DNA of 64,000 nucleotides, from contig NZ_JAFKIP010000007.1 in assembly GCF_017305435.1 (NCBI RefSeq), positions 264,738-328,737 on the forward strand, given 5' to 3'. This document shows positions 57,114-64,000 of the stretch, in pieces. This DNA comes from Microbacterium sp. Its GTDB lineage: Bacteria; Actinomycetota; Actinomycetes; Actinomycetales; Microbacteriaceae. The position numbers and the translations under genes were made by a program. Positions within the stretch are counted from its first letter, which is position 1; each line of letters begins with the position of its first letter. A model generated the notes under the pieces. The model was not told the DNA's origin and searched no databases. It saw nothing but the letters and a program-made list of their open reading frames with translations.

Positions 57114-58244
57114 TCAAAGCCTCACGGGGTATCCGAACTGCGAGGCGCCCTGCCACGTGGCGGCCCGTACGTTCGTATAGAGAGGAGCGACGCCCCCGAA
57201 AAACTCCACGATCGCCCCTACGACGTCGCTCCCGTCCGTGTCGATATCGGTTGTAAAACCGCACCAGTGTGCGGTGCAAATCTCATACGCCTGCGACCGA
57301 ATAGCAACCGTGACAACGGTTTCCGCGGGATCTACCCAATCCTTCGATGCGTCGATCAGGGCGTACCCATATTTCGATGCAGCTGCAAGGACGAGCGCCC
57401 GAACCGCATCGATTTGCGCCGGCTCGAGCGTCCCGGAGCGGAGAAATCCGTCCACGTCCCAGCGGAACATCGGCGATCGATGGTTGACGATACGTTGATT
57501 ACCCCAGTCTGCGGTGGCGTCCTTCGAAACGATCCCGGCGGCGAGTGTCGACCCCCGCCCCGCGTGATAGACGTAAGACCCCTGAGCCAAGAGATGCTTG
57601 TACCCGGCGCTGGATGCACGCGCTGACCAGTCGGATTCCTCGCCGTAGCCTCGACCGAAGACCGGATCCATGAGGCCAACCTCGTCCAGTACGGCGACCG
57701 GCACGATCATGGCGAAGGAGATGCCGGCTGGGATATCCAAGGTGCGATCAGCAAACTCTGCGGCGAGCGCGACACCGATGAGGTCCGCAACGTCCTGAGT
57801 CTCCACGTAGAGATCGGCACCATTCGGAAGAGAGTAGGGGTCGACATTCGTAGACCATGCTGTGATCGACGCGACGCCGGCTGCGGAGGAGACAGCGTCG
57901 TCAACAAGCACCTGAAGCGCATTCTGCGCGTAGATGACGTCGGAGTTCGAAATCACAACATAGTCGTACCCGAGTCGCTGAGCGGTAGCGAGTCCAAGGT
58001 TGACGTTGCGAGGAATCCCCATGTTTCGCGGAGAACGGTAATAGACCGCTCCGAACTCGGCGGCGAGGGCCTCGAGGTGCTCGCTAAAGCCCGGTTCAGG
58101 GCTGGCGTCATCCAGTACGAGGACGTCGAGAGCGAACCGCTCCTTTTGAAGACGTGCAATCGACTCCATCGTTCGCCGCGCAAAGGACCGACCGTTGTAA
58201 AAGGTGACCGCGAGCAGTACGCGGACTGGAGACGCGTCGCTCAC
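57114..58244 (-). CDS. Family 2 glycosyltransferase
   Basis: This encodes 376 residues. The GT-A domain has VRVLLAVTFYNGRSFARRTMESI, VLVLDDASPE, NMGIPRNVNLGLATAQ, YDYVVISNSDVIYAQ and, at the acceptor site, MDPVFGRGYGEESDWSARASSAGY with its paired acidic residues. These motifs are characteristic of rhamnosyl- or related transferases that extend surface glycans. A C-terminal domain of about 110 residues with no clear match follows. The GTG start overlaps the end of the small coiled-coil gene by 4 bp. It ends 1 bp before the OatA-like gene, so the three are one operon. Confidence 0.85.
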   Translation of the reverse strand: MSDASPVRVLLAVTFYNGRSFARRTMESIARLQKERFALDVLVLDDASPEPGFSEHLEALAAEFGAVYYRSPRNMGIPRNVNLGLATAQRLGYDYVVISNSDVIYAQNALQVLVDDAVSSAAGVASITAWSTNVDPYSLPNGADLYVETQDVADLIGVALAAEFADRTLDIPAGISFAMIVPVAVLDEVGLMDPVFGRGYGEESDWSARASSAGYKHLLAQGSYVYHAGRGSTLAAGIVSKDATADWGNQRIVNHRSPMFRWDVDGFLRSGTLEPAQIDAVRALVLAAASKYGYALIDASKDWVDPAETVVTVAIRSQAYEICTAHWCGFTTDIDTDGSDVVGAIVEFFGGVAPLYTNVRAATWQGASQFGYPVRL

Positions 58245-58507
58245 CTTCCCAACATCCGCTTCGTGCGCCGAACGGCAGCGTATAGTGCGTGGTTCCTACG
58301 GAAGATGTGCTCCATACGACGACGAGGATCCATCAGTCGCTTCAAGGCGACGATCTCGGTGTTCAGCTTTGCGATTTGCTCTTCACGATCCAGGAGATCT
58401 TTAGCGAGGTCGATCACGCGGCGGTTTGCGACCTCAACATCCCGAAGTGCTCGATCGAGTGACACGCTGTCAACGACCTGAGCCGACAATTGCACGCTAT
58501 CGCTCAT
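58241..58507 (-). CDS. Small coiled-coil protein coupled to a glycosyltransferase
   Basis: This encodes 88 residues. The central part (VSLDRALRDVEVANRRVIDLAKDLLDREEQIAKLNTEIVALKRLM, about 15-60) is an unbroken charged helix with heptad spacing, followed by a basic tail (RRRMEHIFRRNHALYAAVRRTKRMLGR). That layout recalls the helical linkers attached to some surface-glycan glycosyltransferases. The ATG at 58507 has an AGGGA site 5 nt upstream. The overlap with the next glycosyltransferase (GTGA) suggests the two proteins work together, perhaps as a length ruler or membrane tether; this is speculation. Confidence 0.65.
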   Translation of the reverse strand: MSDSVQLSAQVVDSVSLDRALRDVEVANRRVIDLAKDLLDREEQIAKLNTEIVALKRLMDPRRRMEHIFRRNHALYAAVRRTKRMLGR

Positions 58508-58694
58508 CACATCCCTATCTGTTATCGACCGCGTCGACGCGCTGCTTTACCGAGTGCCCGGCTCACACCAGAAACTGATCATCCTGGACATGGCTCGCAG
58601 CCTTGTTGATCAATCGGATCGGGGCTGACATCCCAACGGCTGTTGCGTCGAGAACTCGTTTGGCAATCAGATTACCATCCGAGTCTGCGCCTCC

Positions 58695-58726
58695 CCCGGA
58701 AGCGGGCTGTGAGCGCCCGCGCCGGG
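58695..58726 (-). terminator. Candidate terminator of the LGFP-protein operon
   Basis: GCGGGC (58702-58707) and GCCCGC (58715-58720) form a stem extended by CCCGG (58695-58699) and CCGGG (58722-58726). It lies directly past the stop of the LGFP gene on the minus strand. The rest of the 226-bp gap (58508-58733) shows no gene. Confidence 0.6.
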
Positions 58727-58733
58727 ACACGCA

Positions 58734-60839
58734 TCATCCGGCCTTGAAGCTCACCCCGTCGGTGGCTGACCAAAGAAACGTGCCCGCGCTGTACGGCTGC
58801 GAGCAGGACCGACCCGACGCGTCGCAGCTCATCGGGCCGAGCGGGGCACCCGCAGACGAGGAGAAAGCCCCCGCCGCCAACCAAGCCGCACCAATCGGAC
58901 CAGCCACGAACTGCGCCGCTCCGGAAGTCGACACCACCCCAACACCGCCCTGGAATGACTGCACCGAACCACCCGAAACGGCCACCGGCGCACCCAACGG
59001 GTACCCGAACGCACCACGCTCAGACCCCGCAACACTCCATGGCTGCAGCAACGCGCTCGACACCAGATACGCACCGCTAGACGGCGACCAGTAATACCAG
59101 CCACTAGAGAACATCTGCAGACAGCCGCCGCGCACCAACCCGCAATACATCGGGCCGAGCGGGGCACCCGCAGACGAGGAGAAAGCCCCCGCCGCCAACC
59201 AAGCCGCACCAATCGGACCAGCCACGACTCGTGTATCCGAACCACTTGCCTTGACCAGGTAGCCCGACGTGAACTGCTGAAGACAGTTGCCGGCTGAGCA
59301 GCTTATCTCACCCAACGGCGCACCCAGCGGACTGCCGCCCACGTACGCGTCTAGATACGCTTGCGCCATCTCGTTGCCAACAACCCAGGACCGACCATTC
59401 AGGTCGACGTATAGTATGCCCCCTTGGAACTGAGCCCAGTCCCCCCCGCCGATGAGGTCGTGAACAGGCTCACTCAGTGGATAGCCGAGCGTGCCATTTT
59501 CAGATCCCCGGTCACTCCAGGCTTGCAGGATTGGGCCTGAAACGTAGTGCGCGCCGCTAGAGGGGGATGCGTAATACCAGGCATTAGCGAACACTTGCAC
59601 GCAGCCTGCCGATACGAGGACGCAATACAACCGCGACGTGGGCGCTCCCACCTTCGAACTGAATCCCCCCGCATTGAGCCAGGCCAGTCCAATCGGGCCG
59701 GCGACAAACTGTGCCACCCTTCCGTCGGGGACTACCGCGACCCCTCCTGCATACGATTGCATCCATCCGCCTCTGTCGGCGAAGGCTTCCGCCTGGGGAT
59801 ACCCGAAAACGCCGTCTTGAGCCGACTGTTCGTCCCACGCAGGTTGAATTGCAGGTGAGACCGAGACGCCCGCCGTGCGATTCGACGCGTAGACGCGGCC
59901 GTTGGTGTATGGACGGTAGCAGCCACCGTCCACCAGCCCACAGACGTAGTCGCCCGTCGCAGGTCCCAGCCAGCCAGAGCCTCCGCCGAAGTTCACATAC
60001 GTCGCATCGATCCGCGACTTAGCGTCTACGCGCGTCAAACCGAACCAGTCGGTATACAGGCGCCAGAAATTGCGATTGCCGTGCGTTGAGCAGTCGTCAC
60101 CCTCGCCGTAGAGATCGGTAAGAGCCGCCTCATTCGGCGTGTATGGCGTATAGATGTAAAGCGCCGCCGTTGCCTGATTCTGGATGTAGACGCTACGAGT
60201 TCCACATGCCCGATCAGGACTATAAAGGATCGTGTTCCATCGACCGGCCTGATACCCCCACTGGGTCGGAGTGAGCCTATAGATCTCATACTGACGGGCC
60301 GCATAGTAGACCTGATAAAAAAAGCCCGAAGTCGCAGGATTGCACGGGGCATTATCGGGACATCCTTGACCGGTGGCGGCTGTATAGGACCACTGATTTG
60401 GGCGTGACGATGTAACTAGACTCTGCTCCTTCTCGAGCAACACGAGAAGGACTTTCTGCGAGATACCGCATGATCGCGCAACGTTGTCGATAATCTGCGC
60501 GGCAGTCTCTCTTGATCGTCCTACGTAACCGTTGCAGTAACGATCACTCACTCGATCATCGGTCGATTGCGCATAGTCTTTCAAACATGGCACTTCTGTT
60601 GTCCGACACGTCGGCACCCGGGCATTGAGGAAAGCCTGGATTTCGGGTGCACTCATCGCATTCGAATCGTAGAAGAGAGCATCAGAGATGATGTTGCCCG
60701 GATCCCAGTCGGAAGCGTTCGCCGCTGCGACAGGCGTGGACGTCGCCAACGGTGTGACCACGAGTGAGGCAACGATGGCGATCGTCGTCAAGGCGATGCG
60801 CCACCTCGGGCGAGTGCGAGGGGAAGACCGTTGACTCAC
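58734..60839 (-). CDS. Secreted LGFP-repeat cell-surface protein
   Basis: This encodes 701 residues. After a signal peptide (about 14-40, cleavage near VAAANAS) comes a domain (about 45-265) with ALFYDSNAMSAPEIQAFLNARV, ETAAQIIDNVARSCGISQKVLLVLLEKEQSLV and conserved cysteines, as in many secreted actinobacterial wall proteins. The C-terminal 430 residues are tandem LGFP-type modules (VFGYPQAEAF, TLGYPLSEPV, AFGYPLGAPV, each near GGWMQSYAGGV- or QSFQGGV-type blocks). In corynebacteria LGFP repeats of Cmt1 contact arabinogalactan. Two modules share an identical 80-bp DNA segment. The GTG at 60839 overlaps the upstream lipoprotein stop (GTGA). Confidence 0.85.
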   Translation of the reverse strand: MSQRSSPRTRPRWRIALTTIAIVASLVVTPLATSTPVAAANASDWDPGNIISDALFYDSNAMSAPEIQAFLNARVPTCRTTEVPCLKDYAQSTDDRVSDRYCNGYVGRSRETAAQIIDNVARSCGISQKVLLVLLEKEQSLVTSSRPNQWSYTAATGQGCPDNAPCNPATSGFFYQVYYAARQYEIYRLTPTQWGYQAGRWNTILYSPDRACGTRSVYIQNQATAALYIYTPYTPNEAALTDLYGEGDDCSTHGNRNFWRLYTDWFGLTRVDAKSRIDATYVNFGGGSGWLGPATGDYVCGLVDGGCYRPYTNGRVYASNRTAGVSVSPAIQPAWDEQSAQDGVFGYPQAEAFADRGGWMQSYAGGVAVVPDGRVAQFVAGPIGLAWLNAGGFSSKVGAPTSRLYCVLVSAGCVQVFANAWYYASPSSGAHYVSGPILQAWSDRGSENGTLGYPLSEPVHDLIGGGDWAQFQGGILYVDLNGRSWVVGNEMAQAYLDAYVGGSPLGAPLGEISCSAGNCLQQFTSGYLVKASGSDTRVVAGPIGAAWLAAGAFSSSAGAPLGPMYCGLVRGGCLQMFSSGWYYWSPSSGAYLVSSALLQPWSVAGSERGAFGYPLGAPVAVSGGSVQSFQGGVGVVSTSGAAQFVAGPIGAAWLAAGAFSSSAGAPLGPMSCDASGRSCSQPYSAGTFLWSATDGVSFKAG
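58830..59227. repeat. Perfect 80-bp direct repeat inside the LGFP gene
   Basis: Positions 58830-58909 and 59148-59227 are identical. They start 318 bp apart, exactly 106 codons, so recombination between them would delete or duplicate one repeat module without shifting the frame. The repeated segment encodes the block from VAGPIGAAWLAAG to SAGAPLGPM. Confidence 0.9.
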
Positions 60840-61402
60840 GGCACTTGCACCTGCACCGACTCGGACTGGGCAACCGTCGTTGGCGACCGATAGGAAAGTA
60901 CCACCTGCCAAGCGCCGGGGCCGGAACCGTCAGTCGCGGCAGCCACCAACCCGCAATACGTGCTCTCGCGGCCAGGCGTAGCCGGAACAGTCGCGCTGCG
61001 AGTAACGCCGTCTCGTTCCAAAGTCAGAGTGCATTGGCCATTCGATTCGACGACGGTTGGAATGATGCCCGACGCCTGAATGACGCCTCCCGCGGCTTCG
61101 AGTGTGATGATCGTGACAGGTCCTGCTGGCAAAGGAGAAGGCGTGCCCGCCTCGGGAGAGTAGGGGCTGGACGAAACGGGAGACGAAGCTACCGAGGGCT
61201 CGGCGGTCGGGGCCGCGGACTCGCTGGGGGCGGGTTGTTCGGATGCGGATGCAACAGGATCGGAGACCGGAGCGGATTGGGGGGTCGCTCCGCTACGACA
61301 CGAGACCAATCCGGTCGCGATCACGAGGGCCACGACGCCGGTCATCACACCGCGGACGCCCATCTTTACCGAAGAACGGCCTCGCACCCAGGAAGCAGAC
61401 AT
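60836..61402 (-). CDS. Putative lipoprotein of unknown function
   Basis: This encodes 188 residues. The N-terminus carries a signal sequence ending in lipobox GLVSC, so it should be lipid-anchored. A Ser/Pro/Ala-rich linker (about 36-85, rich in SAAPTAEPS-like sequence) and a beta-rich C-terminal domain (VTIITLEAAGGVIQASGIIPTVVESNGQCTLTLERDGV, with Cys pairs) follow. The C-terminal domain looks Ig- or FnIII-like. Two starts are possible: ATG at 61402, used here, or an internal ATG giving a shorter n-region. It overlaps the LGFP gene by 4 bp and is divergent from the next membrane protein. Confidence 0.72.
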   Translation of the reverse strand: MSASWVRGRSSVKMGVRGVMTGVVALVIATGLVSCRSGATPQSAPVSDPVASASEQPAPSESAAPTAEPSVASSPVSSSPYSPEAGTPSPLPAGPVTIITLEAAGGVIQASGIIPTVVESNGQCTLTLERDGVTRSATVPATPGRESTYCGLVAAATDGSGPGAWQVVLSYRSPTTVAQSESVQVQVP

Positions 61403-61508
61403 CACCAAGTCAGTATCCCGGGGCGGTCGTAGGCTCGCGGCAGCGACACGACAGAAATCACTACGCGGCTCCGGGAGGCCTTCTGAATCGAGCCCAGCCA
61501 TGGGTCAG

Positions 61509-61514
61509 TACAAT
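61509..61514 (+). promoter_or_regulatory. Candidate -10 element TACAAT, leaderless start
   Basis: TACAAT is a 5/6 match to TATAAT and lies 7 nt before the ATG at 61522, so the transcript should begin at the start codon. No good -35 is seen. Confidence 0.55.
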
Positions 61515-61521
61515 ATCCGAG

Positions 61522-63321
61522 ATGCACGAATCGCTCGCCCCAACCCGAATCGATCGGGGTTATCGGCGGTTGGCTCTCGGCGCAGTCCTTGTTCAGGTAT
61601 GCGTGATCATCCTCCTGCTGCGCAACTCCTACTTCATCGCGGAAGATCTGTACCTCCCTGGCCTGCTCGCTCAGCTTCCGTGGTCCGCCGAAACCCTGAC
61701 GAGGTCAATGTTCGGGCATCTCATGCCGGGTTTCGTGGCGGTTTGGAAAGCCGTTGCCTCAGCGGGAACGCTCTCCTGGCCGCTTGTCGGAGTGATCATC
61801 GTCGCGATTCACGTGGCGCTTCTCGTCGGGACTGTTCGCCTATTCACGGCGCTGCACGGCCGGCGTTGGTGGGTCCCGTTGGCGGCGCTCGCCGCATCAC
61901 TCTCACTCGCGTTGCTCAGCTGTGTGGTGTGGTGGGGAGCCGCTCTCGCTCCCGGCATAGGCGCTGTCGCGGCTGTCTGGGTTTGGGACTCCACCGTGCG
62001 CTACCTCCGCGCGCGTTCCGCGCCGCGTTTGCTCGCAGTGCTTCTAACTATGGTCGTCGCGATGTCATTCGGCGAACGACAAATCCTCACGCCCGTGTAC
62101 ATCCTGGGGTTCATTCTCCTCGTGGGCATCGCACCCCTATCCACATTTAGAGCACGTTGGCGGGTTGCGTTAGGCGGCTGGCCTGCTTGGACCGCCATGG
62201 CCGTCGTCGCGATCGCGTTCCTCGTTGTGTATTTTCTGGGAGGCTATCGCGAAGACTCCGGCTCGACTGCCCCGGCGAGCGCTATCGCCACGTACATGGG
62301 GAGGAGTCTTGTGGAGGGCTACCTGCCGTCCGTCCTCGGCGTTCTTCCCGGATCCTCGCCCCCAATCTTGGGCTGGGTAGCGGTAGGCATCGTCGGCGCC
62401 TTTGTGGTCTTCACGAGCCTAAAGAGCGTGCGATCCGCTCACGCATGGCTCTGGCTGCTAATCGCCTACGTGCTCTGCCAACTTCCCATCGCAGTGGGAA
62501 GGGTCGGGATCATAGGTGTCGACGCTGCCGTTGACATGGTGCGGTACTACCCTGAAGCCACGCTGCTGTTTTGGATCGCAGCGTCCGTTGCCGTCAGCGC
62601 CGCGCCAAGAATGCGGGACGTCACCCGACAGCGCACGGTCATCGCCATCGCGGCAGTTATAGCCGTCTTGATGACAGCCGTGTGGGCATGGTCGGCGGCG
62701 ACGATCAGCAACACTTCCGCCGGCGTTGCGTCGAAGAGGTTCTTCTCGCAGTTGGCGGACCCGAGCTCAAAGTTGGGTGCCGCCCTCGAATCCGGTGAGG
62801 TGCGGATGCTGACCGTGCCGCTGCCGGACAAGGTCATCTCTGAGGGTATGTACCCTTGGAATCTTTCAGATCGAATCTACCCCTGGGTGCGCCGCGGCAC
62901 CGAAATGACGAGTCTCGTCGAGGGGAGCTTGATGCTGAACAAGGATGGCTCCGGATCGACGCCGATGTTCACGACGATCCACGACGTCGCCTTCTTTTCG
63001 GGGCCGGGTTGCACATCATCTGATGAGCAACCCGTCTCGGTACTGCAAGGGCGGCTGACGCCAAAGCTGGTCGGCGGCATGGTGAGAATGACCGTGTCCG
63101 CCAAAGACCCAGCCGAGATTCGCGTCCTATCTCGACGCCCCGATGGAAGCACGTGGCCAGTCGATAACCAAAGCGGCCCCGCTTACCGGATTCCTTCCGG
63201 CGTCAGCACGCTTGTCGTTCCGGTTGCACCGATCGCTGCCGACCTGGTGACGCTTCGCGTCGAGTTCGGAGGGACAGTCTGCGTCACCGCGGCTGACCTC
63301 GTCCGCCCGGTCTATCGCTGA
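61522..63321 (+). CDS. Large multi-spanning membrane protein, glycan-locus associated
   Basis: This encodes 599 residues with about 11 membrane helices in the first 430 residues, then an extracytoplasmic domain of about 160 residues ending TLRVEFGGTVCVTAADLVRPVYR. The first loop has YFIAEDLYLPGLLAQLPWSAETLTRSMFGHLMPGFVAVW, including an acidic residue where GT-C enzymes keep their catalytic Asp. This and the size suggest a GT-C-like or YfhO-like enzyme, but the family is not certain. The start follows a TACAAT hexamer by 7 nt. Downstream lies a degraded region. Confidence 0.68.
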   Translation: MHESLAPTRIDRGYRRLALGAVLVQVCVIILLLRNSYFIAEDLYLPGLLAQLPWSAETLTRSMFGHLMPGFVAVWKAVASAGTLSWPLVGVIIVAIHVALLVGTVRLFTALHGRRWWVPLAALAASLSLALLSCVVWWGAALAPGIGAVAAVWVWDSTVRYLRARSAPRLLAVLLTMVVAMSFGERQILTPVYILGFILLVGIAPLSTFRARWRVALGGWPAWTAMAVVAIAFLVVYFLGGYREDSGSTAPASAIATYMGRSLVEGYLPSVLGVLPGSSPPILGWVAVGIVGAFVVFTSLKSVRSAHAWLWLLIAYVLCQLPIAVGRVGIIGVDAAVDMVRYYPEATLLFWIAASVAVSAAPRMRDVTRQRTVIAIAAVIAVLMTAVWAWSAATISNTSAGVASKRFFSQLADPSSKLGAALESGEVRMLTVPLPDKVISEGMYPWNLSDRIYPWVRRGTEMTSLVEGSLMLNKDGSGSTPMFTTIHDVAFFSGPGCTSSDEQPVSVLQGRLTPKLVGGMVRMTVSAKDPAEIRVLSRRPDGSTWPVDNQSGPAYRIPSGVSTLVVPVAPIAADLVTLRVEFGGTVCVTAADLVRPVYR

Positions 63322-63360
63322 GCGCTGAAGTACTACCGACTGGCCTGTCCTCGACTTCCG

Positions 63361-63462
63361 GCACCTCAGGAGCCCTCAGCGAAGCTCTCGATCATTGCTC
63401 CAACGTTCAACGAAGCCGCGAACGTGGATGAGTCAGTGACGCGGATCCTCGCCGCCGCGGGT
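63361..63462 (+). pseudogene. Remnant of a family 2 glycosyltransferase N-terminus
   Basis: Translation from 63370 gives EPSAKLSIIAPTFNEAANV and then DESVTRILAAAG, the unmistakable beginning of a polyprenyl-type GT2 domain. No start codon is present in frame after the TGA at 63319-63321, and the similarity stops at about 63459, where unrelated sequence begins. The expected VDDGS and DxD blocks are missing. It is in the same frame as the membrane protein upstream, separated by that protein's stop codon. A deletion has probably removed the rest of the gene. Confidence 0.75.
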
Positions 63463-63520
63463 AGGTGGAGCTTGCCCCGTGCTAGCCATAGTCGGTGGTC
63501 TCGACTGTTAGCGTCGTCGA

Positions 63521-63850
63521 ATGACTACTGGCCCACTCTCTGAGTACACCGCTGCTCGAGTCGATCAGTCCTGGTGCCTTTTCCTCGACCGAGACGGCGT
63601 GATCAACTCGCGCATCATGGGCGGCTACGTGCAAACGTGGGATGAGTTCGAGTTCATTCCCGGGGCGCTTGAAGCGCTCCGCACGCTGGCGACGTGGGCG
63701 CCACGAATAGTAATCGTCACGAATCAGCAAGGCGTGGGTAAAGGGTTCATGTCCGAAGCAGACCTCGGCTCCATCCACGACCGTATGGTCAAGGCCGTGA
63801 CCTCCGCAGGGGGTCGCATCGACGCCGTGCAAACGTGTCCGCACCTCGCA
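63521..63850 (+). pseudogene. GmhB-like HAD phosphatase, truncated by an insertion
   Basis: The first 108 or so residues match D,D-heptose 1,7-bisphosphate 7-phosphatase-type HAD proteins. Present are CLFLDRDGVINSRIMGGYV (catalytic DxD), FIPGALEALRTLA, IVIVTNQQGVGKGFMSEADL (motif II) and DAVQTCPH. In GmhB that last motif begins the zinc loop CPHxxxxxCxCRKP. After CPH (63836-63844) the sequence becomes unrelated, so the zinc loop, motifs III and IV and the C-terminus are lost. The frame stays open to 63994 by chance through inserted DNA. The product is unlikely to be active. It may once have served heptose or another sugar phosphate in the glycan locus. Confidence 0.8.
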
Positions 63851-64000
63851 AGGGTCAAGTCCCGTGGTGTGGTGTCACTCCGGTTGCTTCCTGGGGGTGG
63901 TGGTCAGGCGGTGAGGTGGAGCTCGGGGCGGGCGGGTTCGGTGTGCTCGGTGAGGATGTGGACGAGTCTGCGCATGGAGATGTCGGAGAAGTAGCGGCGT
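63845..64000. mobile_element. Right-edge insertion sequence end (family not identified)
   Basis: Directly after the broken GmhB motif, the sequence from about 63850 (GGGTCAAGTCCCGTGG) to the window edge is unrelated to the phosphatase. It contains the 3' end of a gene on the opposite strand. The exact boundary and terminal inverted repeat cannot be set without the other end of the element. Confidence 0.55.
63904..64000 (-). CDS. Probable transposase, C-terminal fragment
   Basis: On the minus strand 31 codons before the TGA at 63904-63906 read RRYFSDISMRRLVHILTEHT and then EPARPELHLTA. The gene continues past the window edge. A basic, helical C-terminus ending about 50 bp from the presumed element border is usual for transposases, and its position interrupting a gene supports this. 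The family cannot be named from 31 residues, so another mobile-element gene remains possible. Confidence 0.45.
   Translation of the reverse strand, partial: RRYFSDISMRRLVHILTEHTEPARPELHLTA

Noticed and set aside
63521-63994. An intact 157-residue HAD phosphatase.
   Set aside because: Homology ends at CPH; the remaining residues are translated inserted DNA, and the essential zinc loop and later motifs are missing.

Overview
The window is about two-thirds G+C, densely packed and actinobacterial. It carries WhiB-family regulators, MtrA/MtrB/LpqB, PdtaS, DUF3499, an Rv3235-type protein and long-form HPF, and many genes have -10 hexamers placed so close to the start codon that they look leaderless. 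The protein sequences and the short palindromic intergenic repeats point to Microbacteriaceae, most likely Microbacterium. That genus call is an inference; there is no rRNA or tRNA gene here to confirm it.

Positions 1-32,000 are conserved core. The gene content follows the Mycobacterium tuberculosis Rv3219-Rv3260 region: aroA, rsgA, whiB1, pdtaS, Rv3235, secA, hpf, comF, lpqB-mtrB-mtrA, ahcY, DUF3499, the Rv3259-like protein, whiB2 and manA. Lineage-specific genes are interleaved: a peroxiredoxin, an orphan CpaB/CpaE-like pair, an excisionase-type HTH protein, an AlaA-type aminotransferase, a coiled-coil protein, a MacA/MacB-like ABC exporter, an aquaporin with an odd selectivity filter, and a large membrane glycosyltransferase.

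From about 31,950 to 63,320 the window is a cell-surface polysaccharide locus. Its first part holds two tandem O-antigen-ligase-like proteins and a galactofuran set: GlfT1-like, Wzt, Wzm, GlfT2-like and UDP-galactopyranose mutase. The GlfT2-like protein has the length and the key residues of the mycobacterial galactan polymerase. The second part (40,700-49,300) holds further glycosyltransferases, a dTDP-rhamnose 4-epimerase-like protein, an acyltransferase, a flippase-like protein, DUF2304 and a DUF6541-type membrane protein. The third part (49,300-61,400) makes dTDP-deoxysugars (RmlA, RmlB, RmlC and a 4-ketoreductase-like SDR). It also exports a second polymer through an ABC transporter whose ATPase has a C-terminal extension, and it acetylates glycans. 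It ends in a secreted LGFP-repeat protein that may bind the galactan.

The right edge (63,320-64,000) is decaying: a start-less glycosyltransferase remnant, a GmhB-like HAD phosphatase cut after its CPH motif, and the end of a probable insertion sequence. Codon use is less G+C-rich from about 37.4 kb onward, and a GGATGC/GCATCC hexamer that is very common in the core becomes much rarer. Both fit a locus with a separate recent history.
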